In this document: positions 1 to 8,714 of the stretch, one piece after another
Layout: every line of letters starts with the position of its first letter
Position numbering within the stretch: position 1 is the first letter of the stretch
From: Candidatus Latescibacterota bacterium
GTDB taxonomy: Bacteria > Latescibacterota > UBA2968 > SICM01
Length of the DNA stretch: 58,422 nt
Assembly (NCBI GenBank): GCA_009694805.1
Contig: SICM01000007.1
Location: forward strand, 1-58,422
Direction of reading: 5' to 3'
Translations under genes and position numbers: made by a program
Notes under the pieces: generated by a model
What the model was told of the DNA's origin: nothing
Seen by the model: the letters and a program-made list of their open reading frames with translations, nothing else
Databases searched by the model: none

Positions 1-84
1 GAAGTCGTTCTCCTGTGCCCAGGCCGCGCACGCCTGGAGGGACCAGGCGTTCCCGCCTGCGCCGGTGGCGAAGCTGATGTCCAT
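1..84 (-). CDS. 5' fragment of an unidentified gene
   Basis: An ATG at 84 opens a frame that stays open for 28 codons to the window edge and begins MDISFATGAGG. A Shine-Dalgarno-like AGAGGAAAAC lies directly upstream. Too little is present to assign a family. It follows the flippase gene on the same strand with a 74-base gap, so it is probably the next gene of the polysaccharide locus. No function is claimed. Confidence 0.5.
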   Translation of the reverse strand, partial: MDISFATGAGGNAWSLQACAAWAQENDF

Positions 85-158
85 GTTTTCCTCTGCGTTT
101 GAATGGATTTTGTCAGGAAGTTTACGCAGATTTCAGAGAAGAATCAAGCCATGTTTTT

Positions 159-1646
159 TTATCCTCTCCAGGCCCTGAGGAACGCCGCGACTTCGGACAG
201 GGCTTTTCGATCGATCGCCCAGATGAGGACGAGGTAGAGCGCCGCGCCGAAGGCGGCTCCGGGGATCATGGCCGCGACCGGAGAAATTCCGGCGCGGACG
301 AATGCCATCCCGTAGCCGGTTGCCATTCCGGAGACCGACGCGGCCAGGAGCGCCGGTGTCAGCGCGGCGAGATAGGCCGGGAAGCCCAGCGGGACGAGCC
401 GGTGGACGATGCCTTCGGAGACCCCCAGGAGCAGGAGGGCATTCAGGCTGACGGCCATCGCCACCCCTTCCACGCCGAAGGGGAGGCCGGCGGCCACGGC
501 CACGGTCGTCGTGGTCAGGGCGAAGAGGTTCCAGAGGAGGGCGATGTCCGCCCGTCCCCTGGCCAGGAAGATCGGGCCGACGGCTCCTCCCACGGCCTTG
601 GCCGTGCCCAGGACGCAGAGGATCTGCACGAGCAGGATCGCGGGCTCTTTTCCCGGCCCATAGAGGACAATCACGATCTCGCGGGACAGGGCACAGAGGA
701 GCGCCAGGATGGGGAAGGCAAACAGGGCGATCCCCCGAACTGCCCGGAGATAGCCCCGGCGGAGCCTGTCCAGGTCCCCCTGAAGCGCCGCGAACGCCGG
801 CAGGAGGACCCTGAGGAGGACCGAGACCCCTTTGAAGTGGGCTAGGGAGACGAGCTGGTAGGCCAGGTAGTAGAGGCCGAGGGCCGTGGGCCCGAGGTAG
901 CGTCCGACGAGGAGATAGTCCACGCTGGCGGAGAGATAGTTCAGAAGGCCCGCGCCGGTGGCGGGGAGTCCGAAGCGGAGGAGACTTCCGATCCCATCCC
1001 CTCCCGCAGGAGTGAGTGTCCCTTCCTCCCCACCAGACGGGCCTAATTTTTTCGATTCCCGATCCCCGACGGCCCACGCCAGGCCTGACGACACGGCCAC
1101 GCGGACGACGTAGCCCCAGGCCAGGCTGTGCGCCCCTGCGCCGTGGAGGGCCAGGGAGACGGCGGTCATCGCAGAGGCGAGCGCCGCCCCTGCGTCGATC
1201 AGGGCCAGACGACGGAAGTCCATCCCCCGCGTCATCAGGGCCCGGGGGATGGCGCCGGTCGGGTGGAGGAGGGCGCAGAGCGAGAGGACCCGGAGCAGGG
1301 CGCGGACCTGTTCCGCGCCCTGGAACGCCCGGCTGATCCAGGGCGAGAGCGCCAGTGCGAGGCCGCTCAGTGCGAGGCCGGAGCAGACACAGACGAGGGT
1401 AGCCCTCCGGACGTCAGCCCGGCGCAGGGCCGGGGACTGGATCAGGGCGGAGCCGAGGCCGAGGTCGCTGACCATCAGGGCCACGCCGACGACCACCGAT
1501 GCCGCGGCCTGGGCCCCGAAATCGGCGGGGCTGAGGAGGTGGGCCAGGATGGAGAGCGAGGCGAGGGTGACGAGATAATCCGAGACCTGCGCAGCTCCGG
1601 TCCACGAGATGCCCTTTGCCACACGGCCGGTGAGGGAGTTTTCCAA
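159..1646 (-). CDS. Polysaccharide flippase (Wzx/PST family)
   Basis: Predicted inner-membrane flippase moving lipid-linked oligosaccharides outward. The protein of about 495 residues is a succession of hydrophobic helices, opening with an amphipathic stretch and LSILAHLLSPADFG, the N-terminal hallmark of the oligosaccharide flippase family (L.p.dfG). Twelve to fourteen membrane spans are expected and the length is normal. Two TTG codons (1658 and 1646) can start the frame. The second is chosen because GAGG lies six bases upstream of it. The gene follows a WecA-like transferase and a GT2 glycosyltransferase on the same strand, which supports a role in O-antigen, capsule or exopolysaccharide export. 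The substrate cannot be read from sequence. Confidence 0.87.
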   Translation of the reverse strand: MENSLTGRVAKGISWTGAAQVSDYLVTLASLSILAHLLSPADFGAQAAASVVVGVALMVSDLGLGSALIQSPALRRADVRRATLVCVCSGLALSGLALALSPWISRAFQGAEQVRALLRVLSLCALLHPTGAIPRALMTRGMDFRRLALIDAGAALASAMTAVSLALHGAGAHSLAWGYVVRVAVSSGLAWAVGDRESKKLGPSGGEEGTLTPAGGDGIGSLLRFGLPATGAGLLNYLSASVDYLLVGRYLGPTALGLYYLAYQLVSLAHFKGVSVLLRVLLPAFAALQGDLDRLRRGYLRAVRGIALFAFPILALLCALSREIVIVLYGPGKEPAILLVQILCVLGTAKAVGGAVGPIFLARGRADIALLWNLFALTTTTVAVAAGLPFGVEGVAMAVSLNALLLLGVSEGIVHRLVPLGFPAYLAALTPALLAASVSGMATGYGMAFVRAGISPVAAMIPGAAFGAALYLVLIWAIDRKALSEVAAFLRAWRG

Positions 1647-1662
1647 GCCGAACCTCAAAAAA

Positions 1663-1694
1663 GGGATCAGGGGTCGGGGGTCAGGGTTCGGGGA
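1663..1694. repeat. Short G-rich tandem repeat
   Basis: Imperfect copies of a unit like GGGGTCAGG follow one another. They overlap the last codons and stop of the WecA-like gene and precede the flippase start. The protein end (GPGGGGQGNQ) is partly encoded by this repeat, suggesting the repeat has extended the reading frame. Confidence 0.5.
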
Positions 1695-2691
1695 GAAGAG
1701 ATTGGTTTCCCTGGCCCCCGCCCCCCGGCCCCATGTTCACCTTCGCCAGCCGCCCCCCGGCGAGCAGGCCGGCCCCGACGAGCGCTCCGGCAGTGAGGTA
1801 AGCGATCGGCAGGGGGCGATGCAGGATGGACAGGGCAACGACATCGCACAGGAGGGCAGCGGCATAGAGGGTCAGGACTGCGCCTCGGATGGAGAGACCC
1901 GACTGCACCAGACGCTGCGCGGTATGGTCCCGGCTGGCCCGATACCACGGACGACCCTGCCGCGTGCGCACGGCGATGAGGAAGGCGGCCTCGAACAGGG
2001 GGAGGCCGAGCAGGGCAAACCCGGCGACGCCCGCGCCTCCTCGTTGCAGCGTCACGGTCAGGCAGCCGAGCAGCGTCCCGGCAAAGAGGCTGCCGGTGTC
2101 CCCCATGAAGACCCGGGCAGGGTGAAAGTTGTGGATGAGGAACCCGAACAGGCCCCCGGCCAGGGCTGCGGCGAGGGTTGCGGATTCGACGGGGCCGGAC
2201 CCGGTCAGGACCACGGCGAATCCGACGCCTGCGATCCCTCCGATGCCCGGGGCCAGGCCGTCCATCATGTCCGTGACGTTGAAGGCGTTCGCGATGGCGA
2301 TCAGCCAGAAGACGGTCAGCGCGGCGTCGAGGAGGAGGATGCCGGACACGTCGAAGTGGAGGCCGAAGGCGACGGTTGCGATGGCGGCTGCGGCCTGGGC
2401 GAGCAGTTTTCTGGCAGGGGAGAAGGGGAAGAGGTCGTCGAGGAGGCCGACGAGCATCATCAGGGCCGTCCCGAGGATCCAGGCGGATTCTTTTGCGGAC
2501 AGGAGGAACGGCGACACGGCGCAGAAGATGGCGAGGCCGCCCAGGTAGGGCGTGGCCCTCGTATGGCCGTCCACGGACGGGTTGGGGGGGCTGACCCGGC
2601 CGAGGCGCACGGCGAGGCGGCCGGCGAGGGGCGTGAGGAGGGCGGCGAGGAGGAGGGAGGTCAGGAATGGGGGGAATAGGGGGGTGAGCAT
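1681..2691 (-). CDS. WecA/MraY-family polyprenyl-phosphate sugar-1-phosphate transferase
   Basis: Integral membrane enzyme expected to load a sugar-1-phosphate (often GlcNAc-1-P) onto undecaprenyl phosphate, the first step of a lipid-linked glycan. About 336 residues with ten or more hydrophobic segments. Family motifs appear in order: VGLLDDLFPFSP, NAFNVTDMMDGLAPG, FMGDTGSLFAG and a basic cytosolic loop RASRDHTAQRL. They match the Asp/His catalytic residues of the WecA/TagO branch rather than MraY. The start at 2691 (MLTPLFPPF) is chosen because the longer upstream frame would translate the intergenic repeat. It lies between a GT2 glycosyltransferase and a flippase on the same strand. The C-terminal tail is low-complexity and repeat-encoded. 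Confidence 0.88.
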   Translation of the reverse strand: MLTPLFPPFLTSLLLAALLTPLAGRLAVRLGRVSPPNPSVDGHTRATPYLGGLAIFCAVSPFLLSAKESAWILGTALMMLVGLLDDLFPFSPARKLLAQAAAAIATVAFGLHFDVSGILLLDAALTVFWLIAIANAFNVTDMMDGLAPGIGGIAGVGFAVVLTGSGPVESATLAAALAGGLFGFLIHNFHPARVFMGDTGSLFAGTLLGCLTVTLQRGGAGVAGFALLGLPLFEAAFLIAVRTRQGRPWYRASRDHTAQRLVQSGLSIRGAVLTLYAAALLCDVVALSILHRPLPIAYLTAGALVGAGLLAGGRLAKVNMGPGGGGQGNQSLLPEP

Positions 2692-2711
2692 GGGCAGTGG
2701 ATTTTCAGTTT

Positions 2712-2995
2712 CCCACTTTTCTTGCTCGTGCAAGAAAAGTAGGCAAAAGAAGCACGCCCGCTCAGACGCCGCGGGGGGCTTTGGCGCGCCGTACTTCGTT
2801 CGGGTTGTGTCATCCGGGTCCCGTGGTAGACCGAGCCCCTTCCACCGCACCCCCGCGCCGCTTCGCGTCGCTCGTACCCCACCTTGCCTGAACGAACCTC
2901 CTGCTTGAAAGTCGGGACGTCGCGCCGTCTGGTTGTTTAGACAAGACGGTTCCCTCTCTCCTGCATGCGGGAGAGAGGGTCAGGGGGTGAGGGCC
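2712..2995 (+). repeat. Dispersed palindromic repeat, copy 1
   Basis: Begins with a hairpin, CTTTTCTTGC and GCAAGAAAAG around a TCGT loop, followed by GGCAAAAGAA, CTCAGACGCCGCGG and GGCTTTGGCGCGCCGTA. It continues through GGGTCCCGTGGTAG and CTGAACGAAC and ends in a second palindromic tail GGGAGAGAGGGTCAGGGGG. Copy 3 (20290-20528) matches almost the whole element except the tail. Copy 2 (11221-11465) keeps the head and tail. Copy 4 (45139-45222) keeps only the head. All four copies are intergenic and in the same orientation. Confidence 0.85.
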
Positions 2996-3928
2996 CTAAG
3001 CCGGACGCCAGTAGCTCCGGTCGGTCAGGGTGCGCCAGAGGATGGTCCGGTAGGCGCAGAGGCGTTCGCGGGCTTCCGCACGCCGGCGGAGCGAGAAGAG
3101 GGCCAGGGTCCCCCAGAGGGCCGAACGGAGGGCCATCTCCGGCAGGGTGATGAGGCGCAGGAGGCGGACCGCGCCGTCCCCGTAGTGTTTGCGGAAGAAG
3201 TAGAAGCTGCTCCGGCCGCTCGCGACGAGCATCGGGCCGAACGCCCGTCGGGAGGTGGCGCCGCCGAGGTGGACGACCTGGGCGTCCGGGACGTAGCAGA
3301 TCTTCCAGCTGGCCCCCCGCGCCCGGAAGCAGAGGTCGAGATCCTCGTAGTACATGAACATCCCCTCGTCCAGCAGGCCGATCCGGTCGAGCATCGTCCG
3401 GCGGGCCAGGAGGCAGGCCCCGGTCACCCATCCCACTTCCCGGATCTGATCGTGCGTCCAGTCCCCCATCTTGAAGAACGGGAACGGGATGTGGAGGAGG
3501 AGTTTGTTGCAGACCTCGGTCCAGACCGTGGGCGGGATGCCGCAGGAGAGCTGGAGGGAGCCGTCCTCGTTGAGGAGTCCGGGGCCGAGGATGCCGACGT
3601 CGGGGCGGGCCTCTATGAATGAGACCATGGCCTGGAGCGCGCCGGGGCAGAGCCGGGCATCGCTGTTGAGGAGCAGGGCATACGGCGAGGATGAGGCCTG
3701 GAGGCCGGCGTTGTTGGCCTTCGAGAAGCCGAGGTTGGAGGGGTTCTCGATCAGGTGGACGCCGGGGAACTCCGCCTGTACCATGGCCGCGCTGCCGTCG
3801 GAGGAGGCGTTGTCCACGACGATGGTCTGGACGGACAGGTCGTCGGCGTCCGCCCGGACCGAGCGGAGGCAGTCCCGGAGCAGGTCGCGGGTGTTGTGGT
3901 TGACGACGATGACGGAGACGGTGGGCAA
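2996..3928 (-). CDS. Family 2 glycosyltransferase (rhamnosyltransferase-like)
   Basis: Cytosolic GT-A fold glycosyltransferase, 310 residues, a normal length for this family. It begins with the nucleotide-sugar fold VSVIVVNHNTRDLLRDCL. It has IVVDNASSDGS for nucleotide binding, NLGFSKANNAG, and the metal-binding LLLNSDARL (DxD-like NSD). MYYEDLDLCFRARGASW is the acceptor-side ED motif seen in WbbL-like rhamnosyltransferases. The start is TTG at 3928 with GAGGATCGCCC just upstream. It is the first gene of the minus-strand polysaccharide set and has its own promoter at 3970-3998. Donor and acceptor sugars cannot be decided. Confidence 0.9.
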   Translation of the reverse strand: MPTVSVIVVNHNTRDLLRDCLRSVRADADDLSVQTIVVDNASSDGSAAMVQAEFPGVHLIENPSNLGFSKANNAGLQASSSPYALLLNSDARLCPGALQAMVSFIEARPDVGILGPGLLNEDGSLQLSCGIPPTVWTEVCNKLLLHIPFPFFKMGDWTHDQIREVGWVTGACLLARRTMLDRIGLLDEGMFMYYEDLDLCFRARGASWKICYVPDAQVVHLGGATSRRAFGPMLVASGRSSFYFFRKHYGDGAVRLLRLITLPEMALRSALWGTLALFSLRRRAEARERLCAYRTILWRTLTDRSYWRPA

Positions 3929-3969
3929 GGGCGATCCTCTTGCGTGGTTGGACGGATCTCAGAGGATCA

Positions 3970-3998
3970 AATATAGGCCGTTCAGCGGGAAGTCACAA
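3970..3998 (-). promoter_or_regulatory. Promoter of the glycosyltransferase gene
   Basis: On the minus strand TTGTGA and TATATT are separated by 17 bases, and the -10 box lies about 40 bases upstream of the TTG start codon. This is a good housekeeping-sigma match judged by eye only. Confidence 0.6.
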
Positions 3999-4021
3999 GG
4001 ATTTTTAAGGACTCCCCTCTC

Positions 4022-5735
4022 CTAATCCGCCGCCGCTGCCGGCGCACGGACCGTGGCCTCGGCCTTTCGCCCGAACCGTGCCGGACGCCTGACCCGGATC
4101 TCTTCCAGGATCGTGTAGACCACGGGCACCAGGACGAGGGTCAGGAGGGTGGAGGTGATCAGCCCGCCGATCAGGACGACGGCCATGCCGGAACGCATCT
4201 CCGTGCCCGGCCCCAGGCTCAGGGCCAGCGGGAGCCTGCCCAGGACGAGCGTGAGCGTGGTCATGACGATGGGGCGCAGCCGCGCCGGGCCGGCCTCCAG
4301 CAGGGCCTCCCGAACGCCCTGCTGGCCCCGGTGGTTCAGGAAGGTCATGCGCCCCACATCCGCCACGCTGGAGCGGTCCAGCTTCCGCACGATCACCCGC
4401 GCATCGACCTCCGTCTCCCCGTCCCGGAACTGCGTGGCGACCTCCCCCTCCAGGGCCGTGCGCAGGGCGAGGGCCACCTCCCCGAGCGTCAGGCCCATCT
4501 GGGCGGCCTTCTCCCGGTCGAGTTCGACCCTCACCTCCGGCCTCCCCTCCTCCCAGGAACTCTTGACGTCCGCAGTCCCCGGGACCTGCGCCGTGCGGGC
4601 CTCCACTTCGGCGGCGACCTTCACGATGTCCTCCAGTTTCTGACCCTTCATCTCGATGAAGATCGGCGTGTCGTCCGCGGTCCCGAAGATGCCGATGAAG
4701 TTCACCCGCGCCTTCAGGCCCGGGACGCTCGCCACCGCCGCCTTCAGGCCGTCCGCCACCTCGTCCGTCGCCCGCCGTCGCTCTGAGCGCCCGACGAGAT
4801 GGACCTGGATCTGCGCCAGGTGGGACGCCTGCGCGTTCAAAATGCCCTCCTCCGAGGTCCCGACCGTGGCGAAGAACCGGTCCACCTCCGGGGTCTTCGA
4901 CAGGATCTCCTCCCACGCTCTGCACGGCCCGGTCCGTCCGCTCCAGGGCCGTGCCGCTGGGCATCTCCAGGGCGATGGCGAACTCCCCCCGGTCCACCTG
5001 CGTCATGAACTCCGTCCCGACCGCGTGGAGCGGGATCAGGGCGAGGCTTCCGACGAGCGTGGCGGCGCTGACGCCGATGACCGCCTTCCGGTGTCCGAGG
5101 GCCCATCGCAGGACTCGCCGGTAGCCTTCATTCAGGCGCTCCATGAACCTAACCCGCCGGGGACCCCGTGCATAAGCGCGGGGGCGAAGGCGGCGCTCTG
5201 GGGTAGGGTGGGCCTTTGACTACCAAGGACCACGGGCGTAAGCCCGTGGGTATCTACTCCTGGCCTCCCACCAGGCCGCGAACCCGATCTCGTCCCGGCC
5301 GGGGTCGAGGCCATGGCGATCCGCTCCATCTCCTCCAGGGTCCGGAACTGCCCGGCGAGACGGACGATGTACTCCTGCTGGCGCTCGTCCACCTTCCCGG
5401 TGGGGTAGTCCAGGTTCTCCCTGGCGAGGGCCTGAGACACCTGCAGGATCGAGAGGTTGCAGGCCTTCAACCGGTCCGGGTCCACCTCGGCGCGCACCTC
5501 CCGCTCCTCCCCCCCGACCAGGGTGACGACGCCGACCCCCTCCATGCGCTCCAGGCCCGGCTTGATACGATCTTTGGCGAGCTGGAAGAGTTCTTTCGGC
5601 GGGAGGTCTCCGGTCAGCGAGATGCGGAGGATCGGGAGGTCCTTGAACCCGACCTTGGACACGGTCGGGGTCTCCGCATCCTTCGGGAGTCTATGCCGGA
5701 TCGCCTCCACCTTCCGCTGCACCTCGGCTGCTGCG
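4022..5735 (-). pseudogene. Remnant of an RND efflux pump gene
   Basis: Pieces of a hydrophobe/amphiphile efflux RND transporter lie in the right order but with most of the gene missing. From 5735 down: a porter-domain piece (EAIRHRLPKDAETPTVSKVG to QFRTLEEMERIAMAST) lacking roughly the first 100 residues of the family. Then about 110 bases of foreign sequence with the palindrome at 5229-5251. Then the central membrane helix piece from 5144 (GYRRVLRWALGHRKAVIG to ALERTDRAVQ). Then a frameshift near 4920, and a second porter piece. It runs straight from FLNHRGQQ into GVREALLEAGPARLRPIVMTT, skipping several membrane helices. An intact protein has about 1,030 residues, and only about half remain. 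It cannot encode a working pump. Confidence 0.9.
5229..5251. repeat. Palindrome inside the RND remnant
   Basis: CCACGGGC and GCCCGTGG flank GTAA, a compact hairpin in the roughly 110-base stretch that replaces the middle of the RND gene. Similar small GC-rich hairpins occur elsewhere in the window (18098-18122). It marks the breakpoint where efflux sequence was lost. Confidence 0.7.
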
Positions 5736-6387
5736 TCGTCGTGAGGATCTCCGTCCTGGCGAACATCCCGGATTTCAGCGGGGTCTCCACCCGGTTGGCG
5801 ACCTCGACCTCCACGGGGTAGCGGTGGCTGTTCTCCTCCGCCTTCGACCCGGCGCTGACCACTTGCCCCTCGAAGATCACACCCGGGTAGGGGTCCATCG
5901 TCACCCGCGCGGTCTGGCCGACGGTGACCCGGCCGATCTCCTGCTCCGGGATGGTGAGCCTCACCTTCACCACGTCCAGGTCGACGACATCCGCGACGGA
6001 CGTCCCCATCCCCACGGTCTCCCCGACCTCCACGAACCGTCTGTCCACCGTGCCGGCGATGGGGCTCCGGACCTGCGTGTCGGCGAGCTGCCGCTGCGCA
6101 ACCTTCAGGGCGACCTCCGCCGATCTGAGGGCCGACTCCGCGTTCTGGGCCGCGAGCCGGAGGCCCTCCATCTCGGCGTCGGAGACATCCCCCTTCTCAA
6201 ACAGCGTCCTGTTCCGCTCCAGGTCTTTCGCGGTCTTGCGGGCGTTCGCCCCGGTGAGGGTCCGGTTGTTTTCGAGGGTCGTCCGGACGGCCTGGTCGAG
6301 GGTCAGGAGGGGAGACTCCCCGGAGGCTGCGTTCGCGGCGAGGACGACCAGGGCTGTGCTCAGGAGAGAGAGGATAGGCGTTCGCAT
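5736..6387 (-). pseudogene. Fused TolC and membrane-fusion-protein remnant
   Basis: The frame begins with a signal peptide (MRTPILSLLSTALVVLAANAA) and LTLDQAVRTTLENNRTL, the typical first segment of a TolC-type outer-membrane channel. After about 45 residues it passes in frame into the middle of a periplasmic adaptor: hairpin heptads (AESALRSAEVALKVAQRQL), the second lipoyl half (DTQVRSPIAGTVDRRFVEVGETV) and the beta-barrel (KVRLTIPEQEIGRVTVGQ). After MFARTEILT it runs out of frame into the RND remnant. About 90 percent of TolC and both ends of the adaptor are absent. The gene order TolC, adaptor, RND is that of an intact operon, so serial deletions are the simplest explanation. Confidence 0.85.
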
Positions 6388-6410
6388 GTCCATTCCTCAG
6401 GCGGCCGATA

Positions 6411-6428
6411 AAACCGACCGGTCAGTTT
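6411..6428. promoter_or_regulatory. TetR operator in front of the efflux remnant
   Basis: AAACCGACCGGTCAGTTT is a nearly perfect 18-base palindrome with half-site AAACYGACC. It lies between the tetR stop and the efflux remnant start. The second copy at 7063-7080 differs at only two positions. Two copies flanking a tetR-family gene strongly suggest the binding site of that regulator. Confidence 0.85.
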
Positions 6429-6449
6429 ATTTCGGATTAAAAAAAAGAC

Positions 6450-7040
6450 CTACTTCTCAACTCCGTCCAGGAGCATCCGGGCCGTGGATCTCCAGAGGGC
6501 CAGGGCGTCCAGGTCCCGGAGCGCCTGGTGTATCAGGATGCCGTCGAACAGCGCCATCAGCCCCATGGCCAGTTGCCTGGGGTCCATGGGCTTGAGTTTT
6601 CCCTCCTTGATGTTCTTTTGGAGCAGCGGGACGATGAGGTCCAGCCAGCCCTGGTGGACCATGTTGAGTTTCTGCTGCGATTTCGGGTCTCTGGAGGCCA
6701 TCGACCAGTGCTCCATCCAGATCAGGCGATGTTCGGGGTCGTTCAGCACCCGCTCCATCAGCATTGCGCCCAGCTCGCAGATCAGGTATTCGGGGTCCAG
6801 GGTCTTGCCCGCCGACCCCTTCAGGAAGTCCTCCTGGAGTTCCTTCGCGAAGCTGTCGCACAGGGCGTCCAGGAGTTCCACCTTGCTTTTGAAGTACCAG
6901 TAGAGCGCCCCCTTGCTCAGGCCGGCCTCGCGGACGATGTCGTCCACCTTCGTCTCGTGGTAGCCCTGCCTGGCGAAACAGCGCTTGGCCGCCTCCAGGA
7001 TCTGCGCCCTGCGGGCCTCTTCCGTGGCGTGAACAGCCAT
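6450..7040 (-). CDS. TetR/AcrR family transcriptional repressor
   Basis: DNA-binding repressor of 196 residues, the normal length. Residues 10-60 form the TetR helix-turn-helix (ILEAAKRCFARQGYHETKVD, IVREAGLSKGALYWYFKSK), including the invariant YxYF-type signature. The rest is a ligand-binding helical domain with no assignable ligand. ATG at 7040 is preceded by AGGATAGGAA. The gene lies just upstream of the efflux remnant on the same strand. An 18-base palindrome sits in its own promoter and another sits in front of the remnant. It therefore probably repressed itself and a drug-efflux operon, and now has only the broken pump next to it unless it acts elsewhere. Confidence 0.93.
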   Translation of the reverse strand: MAVHATEEARRAQILEAAKRCFARQGYHETKVDDIVREAGLSKGALYWYFKSKVELLDALCDSFAKELQEDFLKGSAGKTLDPEYLICELGAMLMERVLNDPEHRLIWMEHWSMASRDPKSQQKLNMVHQGWLDLIVPLLQKNIKEGKLKPMDPRQLAMGLMALFDGILIHQALRDLDALALWRSTARMLLDGVEK

Positions 7041-7062
7041 TTGATTCCTATCCTTTCACTAT

Positions 7063-7080
7063 AGACCGACTGGTCAGTTT
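7063..7080. promoter_or_regulatory. TetR operator in the tetR promoter
   Basis: AGACCGACTGGTCAGTTT is the second copy of the 18-base palindrome at 6411-6428. It begins immediately downstream of the -10 box, overlapping the expected transcription start, which is a classic position for autorepression. Confidence 0.85.
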
Positions 7081-7082
7081 CT

Positions 7083-7111
7083 AATATGCTTGACTTGATT
7101 CCTGTCGTCAA
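7083..7111 (-). promoter_or_regulatory. tetR promoter
   Basis: On the minus strand TTGACG and CATATT are separated by 17 bases, followed within three bases by the TetR operator. The -10 box is about 43 bases from the start codon. Confidence 0.7.
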
Positions 7112-7230
7112 GAGAAAAAATGAGGGTTCGTCCGAGATTTTGCAAGAAGGCTTGCTTCCTGCCGGTTTTTTTACGATCTTGAGGGCGCTATTCCATTCAT
7201 TTTAACGGGGCTTAAAGGAGATGGTGCGCC

Positions 7231-8712
7231 ATGGCAAGCCGTATCGCGAGTCGACCGAACATCCTGTTCATCCTGTCGGATGACCAGGGCTTCTGGGCGA
7301 TGGGGTGTGGGGGAAACCGGGAGATCGAGACGCCTCACCTGGACCGGCTGGCCGCCACCGGGATGCGCTTTGAGCGGTTCTTCTGCGCGTCGCCCGTCTG
7401 CTCTCCGGCGCGGGCGTCCCTGCTCACGGGCCGCATCCCCTCCCAGCACGGGGTCCACGACTGGATCGCGGCGGGGAACACCACCGCCCGGTACGAGCCG
7501 GCCCGGAACGGGGCGTTGATCGCGTATCTGAGGGACACGCCGGGCTACACGGATGCCCTGGCGGCGGCGGGCTACGTCTGCGGGATCAGCGGCAAGTGGC
7601 ATCTGGGCGACGCCCACCACCCGCAGAAGGGGTTCACGTTCTGGAGGGTCCACGCCAAGGGGGGGAGCCCGTATTACAACGCCCCGATGGTCCGGGACGG
7701 GGAGGTCTACGAAGAGCCGCGCTACGTGACGGACGCGATCACGGACCACGCGCTCACCTTCCTGGAGGGGGAGAGGGATTCGGACCGCCCGTTCTACCTG
7801 AGCGTACACTACACCGCGCCGCACTCCCCGTGGCAGCGGGAACACCACCCGGCAACGGTCTTCGACCGTTATTATGAGCACTGCCCCTTCAAGTCCGTCC
7901 CGGACGGCCTGCCGCCGCCGTCCTGGGCGAAGCATTTCACCATTCCCGTGCGCGACGCGGAGCAGCGGCGGGTCTTCCTGAGCGGCTATTACGCGGCGGC
8001 GACGGGGATGGATGCCAATATCGGACGCCTGCTGGACTGGCTGGAGGCGAACGGCCTGAGAGACAACACGCTGATCGTGTTCACGAGCGACAACGGCATG
8101 AACATGGGACATCACGGGGTGTTCGGCAAGGGGAACGCCACGGTCCCGCTGAACATGTTCGAGGAGTCCATCCGGGTCCCGTTTCTCATCTCCAGGCCGG
8201 GGCACGTCCCGGAAGGGGCGACGAACGCGGACCTGCTCAGCCAGTACGACTTCATGCCGACGCTGCTGGACTACGCTGGCGTCAAGCCGACGACGACCGG
8301 AGACCTTCCGGGGGTCAGCTTCGCGGGCCGACTGCGGGGGGATGCCCCGGATGGCCACGAGCACGTCGTGGTGTTCGACGAGTACGGGCCGGTGCGGGCG
8401 GTGCGCACGCCGGGATGGAAGTATGTCCACCGGTATCCCTACGGCCCCCACGAGCTATACGATCTGCGAAACGATCCGGGCGAAACCGTGAACCTGGCCG
8501 GAAAGACGGAACATCGGGCGACGGAGCGGGAGATGCGGGATCGGATGACGGAGTGGTTTTTTCGCTACGCGGACCCGGAGCGGAGCGGCGTTCACGAGGG
8601 GGTGACGGGCCACGGGCAGGTCGGGCTGTGCGGTCGCCGCGCGGCGGGCGAGAACAACTTCTTACAGGCGCAGGTTGCACGCTGGCTGTCGCTGGACAGG
8701 GAGGAGGCGTGA
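7231..8712 (+). CDS. Type I sulfatase
   Basis: Arylsulfatase-family hydrolase of 493 residues that removes sulfate from an organic, probably carbohydrate, ester. Metal ligands appear in NILFILSDDQG near the N terminus. The formylglycine signature is CSPARASLLTGR at about residues 57-68, with Cys as the residue modified. SGKWHLGD, HYTAPHSPW and FTSDNGMNMGHHG supply the remaining active-site residues. The start has GGAG eleven bases upstream. No signal peptide is visible, so the enzyme as read is cytosolic, unlike many bacterial sulfatases. Two bases separate its stop from the M81 peptidase start, so the pair is co-translated. Maturation enzymes are not in the window. Confidence 0.95.
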   Translation: MASRIASRPNILFILSDDQGFWAMGCGGNREIETPHLDRLAATGMRFERFFCASPVCSPARASLLTGRIPSQHGVHDWIAAGNTTARYEPARNGALIAYLRDTPGYTDALAAAGYVCGISGKWHLGDAHHPQKGFTFWRVHAKGGSPYYNAPMVRDGEVYEEPRYVTDAITDHALTFLEGERDSDRPFYLSVHYTAPHSPWQREHHPATVFDRYYEHCPFKSVPDGLPPPSWAKHFTIPVRDAEQRRVFLSGYYAAATGMDANIGRLLDWLEANGLRDNTLIVFTSDNGMNMGHHGVFGKGNATVPLNMFEESIRVPFLISRPGHVPEGATNADLLSQYDFMPTLLDYAGVKPTTTGDLPGVSFAGRLRGDAPDGHEHVVVFDEYGPVRAVRTPGWKYVHRYPYGPHELYDLRNDPGETVNLAGKTEHRATEREMRDRMTEWFFRYADPERSGVHEGVTGHGQVGLCGRRAAGENNFLQAQVARWLSLDREEA

Positions 8713-8714
8713 CC

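Noticed and set aside
1681-2850. Longer start of the WecA-like gene at 2850
   Set aside because: The first 53 codons would translate the dispersed repeat, and homology begins at the ATG at 2691.
7139-7230. Promoter for the sulfatase gene
   Set aside because: TTGAGG is present, but the 17-base-spaced -10 box would be TTAACG, which is too weak to annotate.
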